A stretch of DNA of 64,000 bases from NCBI GenBank assembly GCA_031472005.1, contig PZJY01000003.1:1426001-1490000 (forward strand), in the 5' to 3' direction. The position numbers and the translations under genes were made by a program. Below, piece by piece: positions 33,791-45,703 of this stretch. Each line of letters begins with the position of its first letter. Position 1 is the first letter of the stretch. The stretch is from Tetracladium setigerum. Its lineage: Eukaryota > Ascomycota > Leotiomycetes > Helotiales. The notes under the pieces were generated by a model. The model saw only the letters and a program-made list of their open reading frames with translations, was not told where the DNA came from and made no database searches.

Positions 33791-35769
33791 TCACAAACAA
33801 AAGAGACCTTTTTCCCGACCTGCTTCATCAAGTTCTACAACTTGTGGAGCAAACTCACCTCTCTCATCTTCGGCTTCAAAATCCTTCATCTCGGCGTCGA
33901 CAAATTCTCCATCTTCAAGTTGGACCTGTCAAAAGTTAGTGTTGTTCGAAAATGTCGTGGAGATACGTACCTTTCCAGAACGAACATAATGGCCACGCAG
34001 ATCCCAGTCCCACTTCCACAAGAAAGATTCTAGTGACTCGAAGGTTCTGCCGACAAGCTTCTGCGCCGGAGTGAGATCGTTCCCCTTTGCAAGGAGCAAT
34101 TCGTTGAGACGTGACTTGAAGGTTGTAAGGATCACCCTCAAATCATCAGAGAGCGTAGAATCATGATCCATGATACTACCATCGAGTCCTTCCTCATTAT
34201 AGATGAACTGAGCATGAACAGCATCTATGAACTTGATGAAGAACTGAGGGTAGTCCAAAGCGAGTCGATAGGCCTTGAACAATACCTTTACAATGTGAGC
34301 CCATTGCTCCATACATGCTAAATTCCCTAGGTGCATCCCACTGATGAAGCTAAATTGCAGCTCACCAATGATTTCATCGGAGTCCTCGTAGCTGCAATTG
34401 CCGGTAATGATGGCGATAACATGAGCACTTGTGTCCATTGCTTGCTCAGTCCGGTCGCGTCCGACTGACAAAGCAGAAAATGTTCTGACTGCTCTTGGGA
34501 ACACGAAATCAAGGACATTGTCTTTACTGAAATCCTCCCCTCCAGTGGTAGTGTGACCCGTGGCTGTTTTCAAATCGTGCGTCGACGAGATTTGCCAGGC
34601 ATTCCATTCATGACCAGTGATCTTTGTGAGAAGAGCTCCCTTGATGCATGAGGTCAACCGACTCCATATATCAGCGTGAGTGGCGCCGGGCTTGGAGCTA
34701 TTGAAATCGTACGGTTTCAAGGCATCAAAGATTTCGGGCAGGCCTTCCTTCTGGATTCTAATCTCGGCCAGACTGATCTCCCTTTGTGTTGTTAGCGCGG
34801 GCTCCCAAGTAAGAATTCAAAACTTACTCCACAATAGTTTCATTGTAACTATCCCATCTGCGTATGTGCATTTCACCATAGTCACTTGATGCGCGCTTAG
34901 CAGACATGATCCAGAATCCGTTGCGAAGGGAAGCCAATCCAGATCCTCCCCAAACGAAGTGAGCACCAGATGGAATCTCCTTAACACCATCAAACTGATC
35001 CTCCTTCCCAATAACAAAAGATTTGGCATCCAAACCGATCAATGACCCAACGGGGATTGCTCTCATGACGAGCACATCTCCAGATTTCAATAACTCATGC
35101 TGGTGATCCTTTCATGATAAAGAGTTAGCATGTTTCGCCAGATATTTCACCTGAACCGAATCAGAACTGCAAAGAACACAATTTACACATATTCATTCTC
35201 CCAGCGTATTCTAGAATACCCCGAATATACGATGGAAGAAGACGTACCTTTGGAATCCGAGTGGGTGATGGAGAGTGCACACGAAGAGTTCCATACGCGT
35301 ATGTTCCGACGGCATTGAGCTCTCGTACTGACTTGACGGACTTGGAAGAACGCTCGGAAGAAGTTTTGGTCAGTCTATATCGATCGGGAGTATCGTTCCC
35401 ACTCGAATTAGAGTCAGATCTTCCAAGGCCATGGTCTGTCTGTTGCTGTGGCACGGTTTCCTTGACCGGGGTTTCCGTGAGTTTGTTGATGCTAGAAGAT
35501 GCCGCCTTGCCACTTGCGCTCGATTTGGTTGATATCTGACGAGAAAGCAGTGTCGCGTGTTCCTTCGCCGCAGATTCACTTCTCTGAATAGATATTTGAT
35601 GTTGGATGAATGTTGGATTGACTTTTTCGACAGACTCCTCTCCCTTCGATTCGTTTGAGTCTGTGATCAGAGGCGTGACGGAGAAGGCAAACTCGGAATC
35701 CTTGTTGAAGGAGTGATTGCTGCTTACCCCAGTGCTATCGACAGACGGCCGCCTGGTTGATTGGTCCAT
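33791..35769 (-). CDS. AAR2: AAR2 family, U5 snRNP assembly factor, with long disordered N-terminus
   Basis: Four exons on the minus strand: 35769-35248, 35108-34828, 34781-33971, 33925-33791, giving 582 residues. Exon 1 encodes about 174 residues dominated by Ser, Thr, Lys and Glu without a domain. Exon 2 starts the AAR2 N-terminal fold, with GDVLVMRAIPVGSLIGLDAK, GAHFVWGG and the RRWDSYNE segment. Exon 3 holds the helical C-terminal domain, including ELQFSFISGMHLGNLACMEQW and the stretch to FLWKWDWDL. The last exon is acidic. In yeast Aar2 binds Prp8 in the cytoplasm, blocks premature Brr2 loading and is needed for U5 maturation, so it acts on pre-mRNA splicing in general. Joining exon 1 is supported by a GTACGT donor, an AAAG acceptor and matching phase, but a shorter protein starting in exon 2 cannot be excluded. 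Confidence 0.88.
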
Positions 35770-36435
35770 GGTTATAACTTGACAGTGAGTGTCGATGATG
35801 ATTATCAAGTTGTGCGAGTTTGGACACTTCTACTAATTTCCGGAGACGAGCTTCAGTTGAATCTAGGATTAACCCGAAGTCGCGTTGCTGGCTGCTAGCG
35901 CCGGAAATATCGGTTCGATACAATGATCTTAGTGAGGTTTCCAGATGGAATGACAACGGAGGAAAGTTCAACAGTGAGAATTGTTGCAAAACCTGAGAGG
36001 ATGAGAGGTCGAATTTTGATCAAGCACTACCTGCCTTGCGGCGGACGCGTTGTAGCTCTTGCATTTCTGTGCCCAAGACACAGATATCTTGAAACGCGTT
36101 AATAGAAGGTGTATTTACTTCATTGGTATGTGAAAAATCAGTCCTTTTTCAGGGAAAATGAGAACTTTCATCGCATTTATTTTATCTCATATTTAAAATG
36201 ATAGTGGTGATGTTGAATTTCAGTTTCAGCCTCTCATCGCGGGGTCAAGGAATGTTTTAGCGATTCCCCAGGCTCTAGGGCAGTCATGTCATGAGGCTGA
36301 TTCGTTCTGGGGCGCCGTAGTGGGGAGCTTAAGGGCAACAACATTGTACCTCCCTTACAACCTGCACACAGAAAACAGAACACTAGAGACTGCTTCACAA
36401 GCTATCTACTTGATCTGCAGGTTGTCATAGTTTCA
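35770..36435. other. Divergent promoter region of AAR2 and the small gene at 36436
   Basis: 666 bp separate the two start codons, so both promoters and leaders lie here. No further gene was recognised. Confidence 0.5.
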
Positions 36436-36961
36436 ATGGCTCCTGCCCAGCTCGAAAACGAGGCAATTCCTCCTCAAGATGGACAGTCAAGAGAGCAAGG
36501 ACAGGATACCCAAGTCGCAGAGGAGAACTGGGATGAAGAACAACTCGAGAAGGCCATGAACACACTCAAGGAGATGCATATCCAAGTACACGAATCTCCC
36601 CTCTTTTCGGAGACACTGCTAACAAGATCAACCACAGTTACGAGATCTGCGAACTACAATACCAAGAATCCTGGCTCCCCTAGCCACACAGCATTCATCA
36701 CGTACTTGATTTCCTACCTGCTGAACCCACACGGACTCTAGGACTGATAATATCACAGCTGAAGCCTTGTTTCGGGAGTTTGAAGCCTCAAAGACCAATG
36801 GAAACATGGAGGTCAAGCAATTTCGAAAACTTATGGAAAGCCCAGAGAGCAGGAAGGTTTTGGACTACGCGAGCAAAAGTCGATCAGACCGACCGAAAGA
36901 GGTCACCCCGTGGAAAATTACGGAGCATCCGGACTGGTATACACGCGAACCATCGGCTTAA
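36436..36961 (+). CDS. Small unrecognised protein, 138 residues
   Basis: Three exons: 36436-36585, 36638-36701, 36759-36961. Introns are 52 and 57 nt, and the second has a good ACTGAT branch point just before its CACAG acceptor. Lengths sum to 417 nt, in frame. The N-terminal 30 residues are acidic and Gln-rich. A helical segment follows (EEQLEKAMNTLKEMHI then LRDLRTTIPRILAPL), with heptad-like Leu/Ile spacing suggestive of a coiled coil. The C-terminal half is charged and ends in PWKITEHPDWYTREPSA. The spliced model, good codon quality and position between two clear genes make it real, but I do not recognise the family. A small subunit of a nuclear complex would fit the shape, but that is only a guess. 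Confidence 0.68.
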
Positions 36962-37816
36962 GGGTGATGGGCCTGTGAGACTCATCGGGATTTTTTGTGG
37001 ACATGTCAAACACCAGTTTTGCATTTGAAAGGAGCAGGACGGTTTGGTGTACTAAAACGGAGGAACGTACAAAAGTGGATGAGGCACTGGAGTTTGCAGG
37101 AATGGAAGATATCCAATGGCGTTCGGGTTTAATACTGGCTGGGTTGTTCATAAAATATTCTAGATCCACCGGATTACATTTCGTTATCATTGGAGTAGAA
37201 GATGTTTTACTGGTGCTAACAGTGGAACTCATGCCATATAAATTACGCTGGCACAGCTCCCTAGGCTGCGAACTTGGCCATGGTGGTCAGTCACGTTGGT
37301 ATAAAAATAGAGTAAAGATTCTTCGGAGCGTAAATACAATGAGAATGACAATGACAATGACACATGCTTCTCCTACACACCGCTTACATCCTACAATAAC
37401 CAGAAGTTCCTTTGCACTGGAGCTGGCGCTAACGATCAGTTAAAGGAAGTTCTGACTCCTGCTCTGTGACTTTCGTTGCTAGGATTCCGGGTATCAGCCA
37501 TCGGGGTGTAGTATGTTTGATTGTGACTCGACTCTCTGCGGCACAATTCAAGAAAGTGACGCACGCAGACTCATCCTCAGACCATTCGAGAAAGAAATTA
37601 GATCTGTTAGCAATAATTGGCCCTAAAGTTTGATCTATTCACCTTCAGCCGTCGCTATTCGCGGCCGCCGAGCCCTAAGTTCCTTAGCTCGCTTAATTTT
37701 GACCCCTCGTGCCAAAAGCGACGTGCGACAATCAATTTTGAAAAATCCATCCGCCCCACGATAAATATCGCAACGCGTGCCACTACAATTCAGGATCACT
37801 CGCACAACCACCCACG
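36962..37816. other. Intergenic region before eIF3c
   Basis: 3' region of the small gene, then the promoter and leader of eIF3c. A short AATGAC tandem repeat lies around 37340-37360. The open frame at 36997-37443 has no coding character. Confidence 0.5.
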
Positions 37817-40534
37817 ATGTCACGATTCTTCCACGGCGATAGCTCCAGTGAGAGCAGCTCTTCCGACGACGAGGAGGAGCTCTACTCCGATCAGGAAAAT
37901 GACCCGGCGGTAAAGGATGACGAGTCGGAAGAAGACTCAGATGAGGACCAAGATGAGGACTCCGATAGTTCGTCCAGCGACGAGGAAGGAGGAGCAAAGA
38001 AGGGAGGCGCATTTTCTTTCTTGAAGGGTGGAGAGGGGGCAGGCTCGGATAGCGACAGTAACTCGGACGATGATAATCCAAAGGTGGTTAAATCTGCGAA
38101 GGACAAGCGATTCGAGGAGTTGGAGGCAACCATCAAGTTGATTGAGAACGGTCAAAAGATTAACGACTGGGGATCGATTTCAAATGGTACTTACATCTGT
38201 TGATGGAATGGGGGAGGATTAAGCTAACTAGGAGCCCAGAATTCGACAAACTCAACAGACAAGTTATCAAGCTTGTTCAAGCTGGCACAACCCCCAAACC
38301 ATATGTTCGTGCCGTTGCTGAACTGGAGGATTTCATGAACGAAACGATCGCCAAACAAAAGGTGTCGACTCGAAAGATGAATGCGACCAACGCTCGAGGT
38401 CTCAACGCAGTCAAGCAACGCATAAAGAAGAACAACAAGGATTACCAGAAGGATATTGATGCGTACAGGGCAGACAAGGATGCATTTATGGAGTCTGACG
38501 AAGAAGAGGAAGTGGTAGTGAAAAAGCCAGCCAAGACAAAGGTTTCCGCAGGAGTTCCAGTGGCCACATTCGAGGAGGATGATGAAGGATTCTCTACAGT
38601 TGGGAAGGGTGGACGCACTCTCCAGTTCACACCAGAGAGCATCCTAAAGCATTTGAGGACGATTATGGAATCTAGAGGAAAGAAGAATACCGACCGAACC
38701 GAGCAGATCAAGGTTATGGAGAAATTGCTGGAGGTTGCCACAACTCCATACCAACAAGTTCGAGTTCTTTTGACCCTCATTTCTACAAGATTCGATATGA
38801 GCACTGGATCGCAAACTTTCATGTCACAGGATCAGTGGAAGGCAGGTGAGAAGGAATTTGGCAGACTTTTGGAGGTTCTAGAGGCAAATCCAGACTTGGT
38901 TGTCGTAGAGAGCGCTGAAGAATGGGAGGACGATGAGAAGGCTCCTGTTGTCGCTGCAGGCGAGACCCTTAAGATCCCAGGAAACCTTGTTTCGTACGTT
39001 GAGCGACTTGACGACGAACTGACCCGCTCTTTGCAACATATCGATCCTCACACAGCTGAGTATATCGAGCGATTGGCTGACGAAGGAGCTCTGTATAACA
39101 ACATTGTTCGTGTTTTGCTATACACCGAGAAGCTACAGAAGGTCGAGAGCCTCCAGATCCCACAAGAGAGCCTCAACAGGACAATTATGAGGAGACTGGA
39201 GCATGTTTACTTCAAGGTGACGTCCACTTTTAATCAATCTAGGATTCTGCTAATCGTTCAAACAGCCCGCCGCCGTTGTCAAAATCCTGGAAGAGAACTG
39301 CTGGAAGGCAATTCCTGCTTCCTTGAACTCCTCCATCACATCCCGAAGCACAGAAATCGATGCCACAGCCCTGGTCAACATTCTATGCAATTACCTCTTC
39401 ACTAACAGCGAAGGCATTATCCGTGCTCGAGCAATGTTGTGTCAAATTTACTTCGTCGCTCTCCACGACAATTACTACAAGGCTCGTGATATGATGTTGA
39501 TGTCCCATCTGCAAGAGGGCATTGCCACATTCGATGTCCACAGCCAAATTCTCTTCAACCGAACACTGGTTCAAGTCGGACTTTGTGCATTCCGTGCTGG
39601 TCTTGTTTACGAGGCCCAAACTACTCTCCAGGAGATTTGTGGAAGTGGTCGCCAAAAGGAGTTGCTCGCCCAAGGTGTCATGATCCAACGATACAACCAA
39701 GTTTCGCCAGAACAAGAACGTCTTGAGAGACAACGCCAACTTCCTTTCCACATGCACATCAACCTCGAATTGCTAGAGTGTGTTTATCTCACATGTAGTA
39801 TGCTTCTCGAAATCCCACTGCTCGCCCAAACTGGCTCCTCTCCCGATATCAAGAAGCGAGTCATCAGCAAGACCTACCGCCGTATGCTCGAGTATCATGA
39901 GCGTCAAATCTTCACTGGCCCACCTGAGAACACCCGAGACCATGTCATGCAGGCATCGAAGGCTTTGGCTGCTGGAGAGTGGAAGAAGGCAACTGAGTTT
40001 ATCCACTCAATCAAGATCTGGGAGCTTATGGCCAACCCAGACGTGATCAAGACCATGCTTTCCGAGCAAATTCAAGAAGAGGGCCTCCGCACTTACCTGT
40101 TCACCTACGCTCCATTCTACGACACCCTCGCCGTTGGCACCCTCTCATCTATGTTTGAGCTCTCAGACCGCAAAGTCGCCGCCATTATCAGCAAGATGAT
40201 CAGCCACGAAGAATTAGCCGCTGCTCTTGACCAAGTCAGCTCTTCAATCATCTTCCGCAAGGGAGTTGAGCTCAGTAGACTCCAGAGCTTGGCATTGACA
40301 CTCAGTGACAAGGCTAGCGGTCTGATTGAGAGCAATGAGAGGACACTAGAGACCCGAACCCAAGGCACAGCGAATGCCTTCGAGCGACAAGGAGGACGAG
40401 GCGGACGTGGAGGAAACAGAGGAGGTCAACGAGGAGGACGAGGTGGCGGAAGAGGTGGAGGACAAAGTGCGCCCAGACAAGCCGGCGGCCAACAATTCAC
40501 TGGTGGTGCGCTAGGTGCTGCGGTTCGTGCTTAG
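37817..40534 (+). CDS. NIP1: Translation initiation factor eIF3 subunit c (NIP1)
   Basis: Three exons: 37817-38186, 38240-39216, 39266-40534, giving 871 residues. The first 80 or so residues are an acidic, Ser-rich region (SSSESSSSDDEEE), the known site where eIF3c contacts eIF1 and eIF5. Then comes the conserved helical core from RFEELEATIKLIENGQKIND, through ELEDFMNETIAKQK, to a PCI domain in the last third (KVAAIISKMISHEELAAALD). The tail (about residues 823-871) is a Gly/Arg-rich RGG region. eIF3c is a core scaffold of eIF3 and helps load the initiator complex on the 40S subunit. The two short introns are in frame and no break was seen. It converges with the 2EXR gene. Confidence 0.97.
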
Positions 40535-41183
40535 ATGTGATGTTGATGATATTGAGGGAGATTTCATTTGCATTGGGATGGTTATGGGGCTTGTATTTTG
40601 CTCTTTGGCGTTTCATAGAGCTTGATAAAAGCCCGTCCTTGGTGATTGATATATGAAGAACAAAAATGATGATGCTCTTCTTAATGCCTTGCTTGTGCTG
40701 CCATTTACGATTTGTTTACTATCCGCTCGTGATGCCACATACAATCCCACCATTCACATCAAATCGCATCGAATCTCTTTTCTTCTGTGCTAGCAATCTG
40801 ACAAAATTCTAACCAGCCGCTCACAAGATTCCAAAGCACTTGTCAAATGACTTTCATCTACAAAACATACGATAGAGGACTAACCCGAGCACTCTTACTC
40901 TTTTCTCTCCCGGTTCGAGGAATCGTACGGCACAAGTGATGAGGACTCTGCTGTGACCGTAACCCTGCAAAACTCGTTTACTCCCAGTCAATTTCTAGAC
41001 CTAGAGAACTGTCTTTTCGAGATTCACCGATGAGAAAGAACATAGTTCTGGAAGAGAATAGAACAGATGGCCAACAAACCAGGTTTTTGCGAGGATGATC
41101 TCAGTCTAGGAACTATAACGTTCAGCTTGTGTACAATAATATCCCTAAAGGGAAGCGGAAAAGCGACTTGAAGGAAAGGATAA
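40535..41183. other. Convergent spacer between eIF3c and the 2EXR gene
   Basis: Expected to contain both 3' untranslated regions. Nothing else was recognised. Confidence 0.5.
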
Positions 41184-42113
41184 TCACAGATATGGACGGA
41201 AGTTAGTCCACACAGACAAAGCAGCAAACTCATCCATTGCTGCGTTCTGCCTTTTCTTTTCCATCTGAGCTCTAGCGTCAGGGTAATGAATCTTATAATT
41301 AGGTTTCGTTTTCCAAAAGAAAACATGCTGGGTGATCGCTGGTAACTCGACTTGACCCCTTACATAGCTCTCATCATAATAATTCTGAAGATCTTCTTGA
41401 AGGGTGTAAGCAGGTTCCCCGGCATCTGGACGAGGGTCAACTAGCGATTGAAACCTCGTCACAAGCCGATCATCATCAATCGCGAATCCGATAATGTCAT
41501 GGGTATCATCAAGAGATGTGGTGACGGGGAAGTCGCTTCCATTCAAACAAACAACGAGCTTTGAAATATCCCGAAGACGGTTTACAAGCTTGTAGAAGTG
41601 AGTGGCATCATAGCGAGGACCATATGGAAATGAGAATGGTCGATATTTGTCATTGTACTGCGAGAAGTAGCGAGCAAGTTGGACGGCCATGTTCTGCAGC
41701 TTATGCATAGGCGGGAAGTTCAAAGATTTGAACTTTGACTTGCTAGAATCATGGTGGAGGTCCCAAGTTAGGTAGAGGGTATCGAGAGTTGGTTGGATGA
41801 ATGTCGGTCCAAAGGGGATGCATTGGGAGAAAGAGTACTCGCGATACTCGCGGTTCAACGAGAAAAGCATGGGGAGGGGCATGAGAGCTTCCGCAGGATT
41901 ATCGTCGGGAGAGACGTAGTAACCACATACTAGTTCCTCTGTAGTACCCAAGGGTTAGTAGAAATAATTGATCTACAAAAGATAAAGTGATGTACCGGTG
42001 AAGCCTAATTGTATTCTGATGGTGCGGGGCAGAGTAGCAATTAGGATTTGGTGACGAAGTTCCCATGGAAGAGTGCCAAATAGAGGGGAGAGCGGTTGTG
42101 ATAGTAGAGACAT
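41184..42113 (-). CDS. 2EXR-domain protein of unknown function
   Basis: Two exons on the minus strand: 42113-41996 and 41938-41184, giving 290 residues. The N-terminus holds the motif that defines the fungal 2EXR family: LFGTLPWELRHQILIATLPRTI, a short F-box-like segment. Shortly after come the family's ARVI-like and DTLYL-type strands (FIQPTLDTLYLTWD). No catalytic motif was seen. 2EXR proteins are numerous and expanded in Leotiomycetes and other filamentous ascomycetes, and their role is unknown. The intron (57 nt, GTACAT donor, CTACAG acceptor) is needed to join the motif to the main frame. It is divergent from SEC8 with 317 bp between start codons. Confidence 0.82.
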
Positions 42114-42430
42114 TTGAAAGGTGATTTATATTTGATAGTGATAGAGAAGATGGAGGCAATGACACAAAGATCATAACGATTCCAAAACCTGGTTTAGATT
42201 GATGTGTTGGTTTTTGGTTCACTGGCAGGTGAAGTGAATGCACACAACCAACACACACCCTTGCTGGACGACGTGGGATGAAATGCTTGGCATAGTTCAT
42301 TCGTGTCTCAAGCTCCAGCTTCAACTTACCACTCCCAAACACGGAACAACCCGCAATCCCAAGCTAGATCCCTTTGCTATCGAATGGCACAAACAAACCA
42401 ACAGAGGCGACGCGACTGCGAAGTATAACT
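42114..42430. promoter_or_regulatory. Divergent promoter region of the 2EXR gene and SEC8
   Basis: 317 bp separate the two start codons. A pyrimidine-rich leader precedes SEC8. No specific regulator site could be named. Confidence 0.45.
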
Positions 42431-45400
42431 ATGTCCCGAAACCGCTATGGAGGTAGAGGTGAAGAGCCCTACACAAATGGCAACAGTGGTAGAGGATATG
42501 GGTCTGGAAACGGAAACGGAAACGGGAGCGCAACAAACGAGACGGACGATTATGATCCTTACGGCAATGGATATGAGAATAGATACGGATCTTCTCGAGG
42601 AGCACCACCCTCTCCGAACGCGAACCGAAGTGGCTATCCGCGCCAAAGACCACAGGTGCAAGAGAGCAGTGCCGAACGACAGATTGGAGTAGTGCTGGAA
42701 CACATCAAGTCGGAATGGCCAGCGATGTGTCAGAATGAAGCAGTGCCAGTTCACGTTGCTTTGCAACTGCTTGATACGAGTTCTGTAGGAAGGGCGCATG
42801 AATATCGCCAATTCGAAAAGTCACATCGATATCTCCAAGACTCCTTGAAGGGCATTGTGCACGAGCACCACCAGGGCTTCAATAGTTCCATCGGTACTTT
42901 CCACAAAATCCAGTCGAGTATACAGACGTCGCAACGGCGAGTGCGGACGTTGAAGGAAGGGTTGGGTCAATCGAAAGGGGGGCTCTCAAATACGGATCCA
43001 GAACTTCGGAAACTCGCAGCCTCTTCCCAAAATTACGATGCTTTAATACACACACTTTCGGAAATAGAAGAACTGCGGCTTGTACCAGATCAGTTAGAAG
43101 CTAGGATATCGGAAAAACGATTCATTACGGCGGTGGATGTTCTACAGAATGCTTTGCGCCGGATTCGAGTACCTGCTTTGGACGAAATAGGAGCACTGAG
43201 CGAGCTCAGAAGCTACCTCACCAATCAGGAGACGGCGCTGATGGATATCTTGATAGAGGAACTGCACGATCATCTCTACCTGAAATCACCATACTGCCAG
43301 GAACGATGGCAATCATTGGTCAAAGAACAAGCTGGGGTCGGAAAGACCAAGGTGGACGGGACACCTCCTATACGGCCATTTTATGAAGTTCTGGATGAGA
43401 TGGATCTTACACAATCTATCGTGGAAGATCCTATGAGAAACCCTGAAGCTGATACATTCTACTATATTGGATTATTGGTTGAAGCTCTCAACAAGTTGGG
43501 AAGTCTTGAAACCGCTGTCAACACGATAAAACAGAGGCTTCCAGTTGAGCTTTTCACCGTTGTCAATGACACCAATAGCGAGGTTGATCAGAAGCACCCG
43601 ACATCTCTACGAGGCGGTCTTAAAGGCTCTCAAGGCAACCAGGCTTTTGGCAAAGAAAACAGTATCCGAGCTGATGTCATCTACGACCTCCTTTGGACAC
43701 TATATTCCAAGTTTGAAGCAATATCCGAGAGCCATCGTATCTTTCATGATGTTGTCAAGTCAATTCTGAGAAGGGAAGGCTCAGGAAATACATCCGCTCT
43801 TCTCGGCGGCTTCAGGGAGCTTTGGAATTTATACCAGAACGAGATCAAATCTCTACTTCACAACTATGTGACAACAGATGCGGATGTCTACCAATTCAAC
43901 TCTGCGCCAGTGCCTGGAACCACGAAGCAAGATGGAAAGCAGCAACATCTCTTCCAATTTTCGAGCACGGATTCCAAATCTTTGCAAATCACCACCGAGT
44001 ATCAGGATCTTGAGAACATTATTAAGACTGCTGTTCCAGGACTAATTTCGGGGGATCGAAAGCCTGGTATCGATGGCAAGAAGACGCTGCCAAGGACTGA
44101 CAGTACTCTGGAACGTCAGGTCTCACGACGGATTACAGGTTCTGTGGTCTACGACAGTAAGGGACCTGTCGGAACTCATAAATCTCTGGTGGAGCCAAGT
44201 GTTTTCAACATGAGCTTACTACTACCGCCAACGCTGGGATTTCTGCAAAGGCTGAAAAATATTGTTCCTCCTGGATCCGACCTTGCCACTAGTACTCTGA
44301 CATCTTTTCTTGACAACTTCCTTGTCAATGTATTCTTGCCACAACTCGAAGAGACTCTTGGAAAACTTAGCGACGCGGTATTTGAAGAATCCGACTCCTT
44401 CCAGCAAGATCCACAGTGGTCCCAAATCTCTCGTCGCCCTGTCTTCAAGGGTACTGCAGCATTCTTCGCTCTCATCACAGCGTTCTGTAGAATGCTGGAT
44501 AAAATTCCCCATGATCAAGCTCTAAGTCAACTCATCATCCGACAAATGATGACATACTACGATCGGTGTTATGACTGGTACAAGGCACTCGTATCAAGAA
44601 TCGACGATTCGGATGAAGCAGATGGGCCGAGTCTCAAGCTTGCCGCATTATTAGCAGAAGGGCCAGGGGACATTCATGATACTATGCAAAAATTGTGGAC
44701 CTGTGAAAGCGACGATCAGCCTCTCCTAGAGAAGGAGACGGGTTTGTTGATTCTTCAGACTAATGAGAAACCGCTGAGGATGGACGACATAATTCGAGAC
44801 CGCGAGGTTATCTCTTCATTGTGTGTTCTTTACACAAGTATGAAGTGGCTTGCAATTAAGATCGAGCAGCTCCGACATATCACTAGAAATGACATCGACT
44901 CTTCTCGGGCCGTGATGCACACGCCAGCGAATAGAAGATGGACTTTATTGAACGACTTTTCCAAGGAAGAGAACGAACAAGGTCCTGTGTATCTGCCGAT
45001 GACACAGGAAACTGTTGGGTAAGTCATCAGTACCCTTAGCATTTTTGGTTGACTAACACAATTTAGTGGATTTGACTCGATCGTGTCTTCATATCAGGAG
45101 CTCGCGGCAAAGGTTCTCTTGACCTTACACATGGAAATCCGATGCCAAATCATTCACGCCCTTTCGCATGCCTTGTCACCTGAAGAGGCACCCTACCTGC
45201 TTGAGCAAGTTGTCAAAGATCCAGATCCCAGAATTCTTACTCTCAACGCCGATCTTGTAGCCTACGAAGAAACCATTGTGCGTTTCCTGCGTGAAAAAGA
45301 GATTACATTCGTGCGGACGGGTCTGGGTCTCCTTATCAGCTCATTCCTCGTGACGAATGCTGGCATGGTCAAAGCAATGAACAGCAACGGTTGTGGGCGT

Positions 45401-45703
45401 ATGCAACTCAATATTCTTGTGTTACAACAAAACCTCAAGAACATCGAAGATAACGTCAGCCTCTCCAGAGCAGCAAGATTCTTCGACCTTTTCACCGAAG
45501 GGGCAGACGCTGTTGTGCGAGAAGCTCAAGAGTCAAAAGAGGCTAATGGGAGAGAGAAATTCAGTTACGACGAGCTGAAAACCTTAGTGGAATTATGCTA
45601 TAGCGAGCAAGTCTCCAGCCCAGAGAGGGGCACAAGCACGGTAGCGAAGAGAGGGATGGGTGAGGATCTCTTGAAATTGAGTGAATATATGTGGGAGAGC
45701 TAG
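42431..45703 (+). CDS. SEC8: Exocyst complex subunit SEC8 (EXOC4)
   Basis: Two exons: 42431-45018 and 45067-45703, giving 1074 residues. The start is the first ATG (MSRNRYGG); the frame opens earlier but only with a TTG. Residues 1-75 are rich in Gly, Asn, Tyr and Arg. The Sec8 N-terminal domain follows (QIGVVLEHIKSEWPAM, FEKSHRYLQDSLKGIVHEHH, FNSSIGTFHKIQSSI), with its coiled-coil character. The long helical C-terminal part runs on to FSYDELKTLVELCYSEQ near the end. Sec8 is one of eight exocyst subunits that tether secretory vesicles to the plasma membrane at growing hyphal tips. The single intron (48 nt) is in frame. The (GGAAAC)n-like repeat near 42507-42525 encodes a Gly/Asn run. Confidence 0.96.

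Noticed and set aside
42374..42430. Longer start for SEC8
   Set aside because: The extension begins with TTG; the first ATG is 42431.
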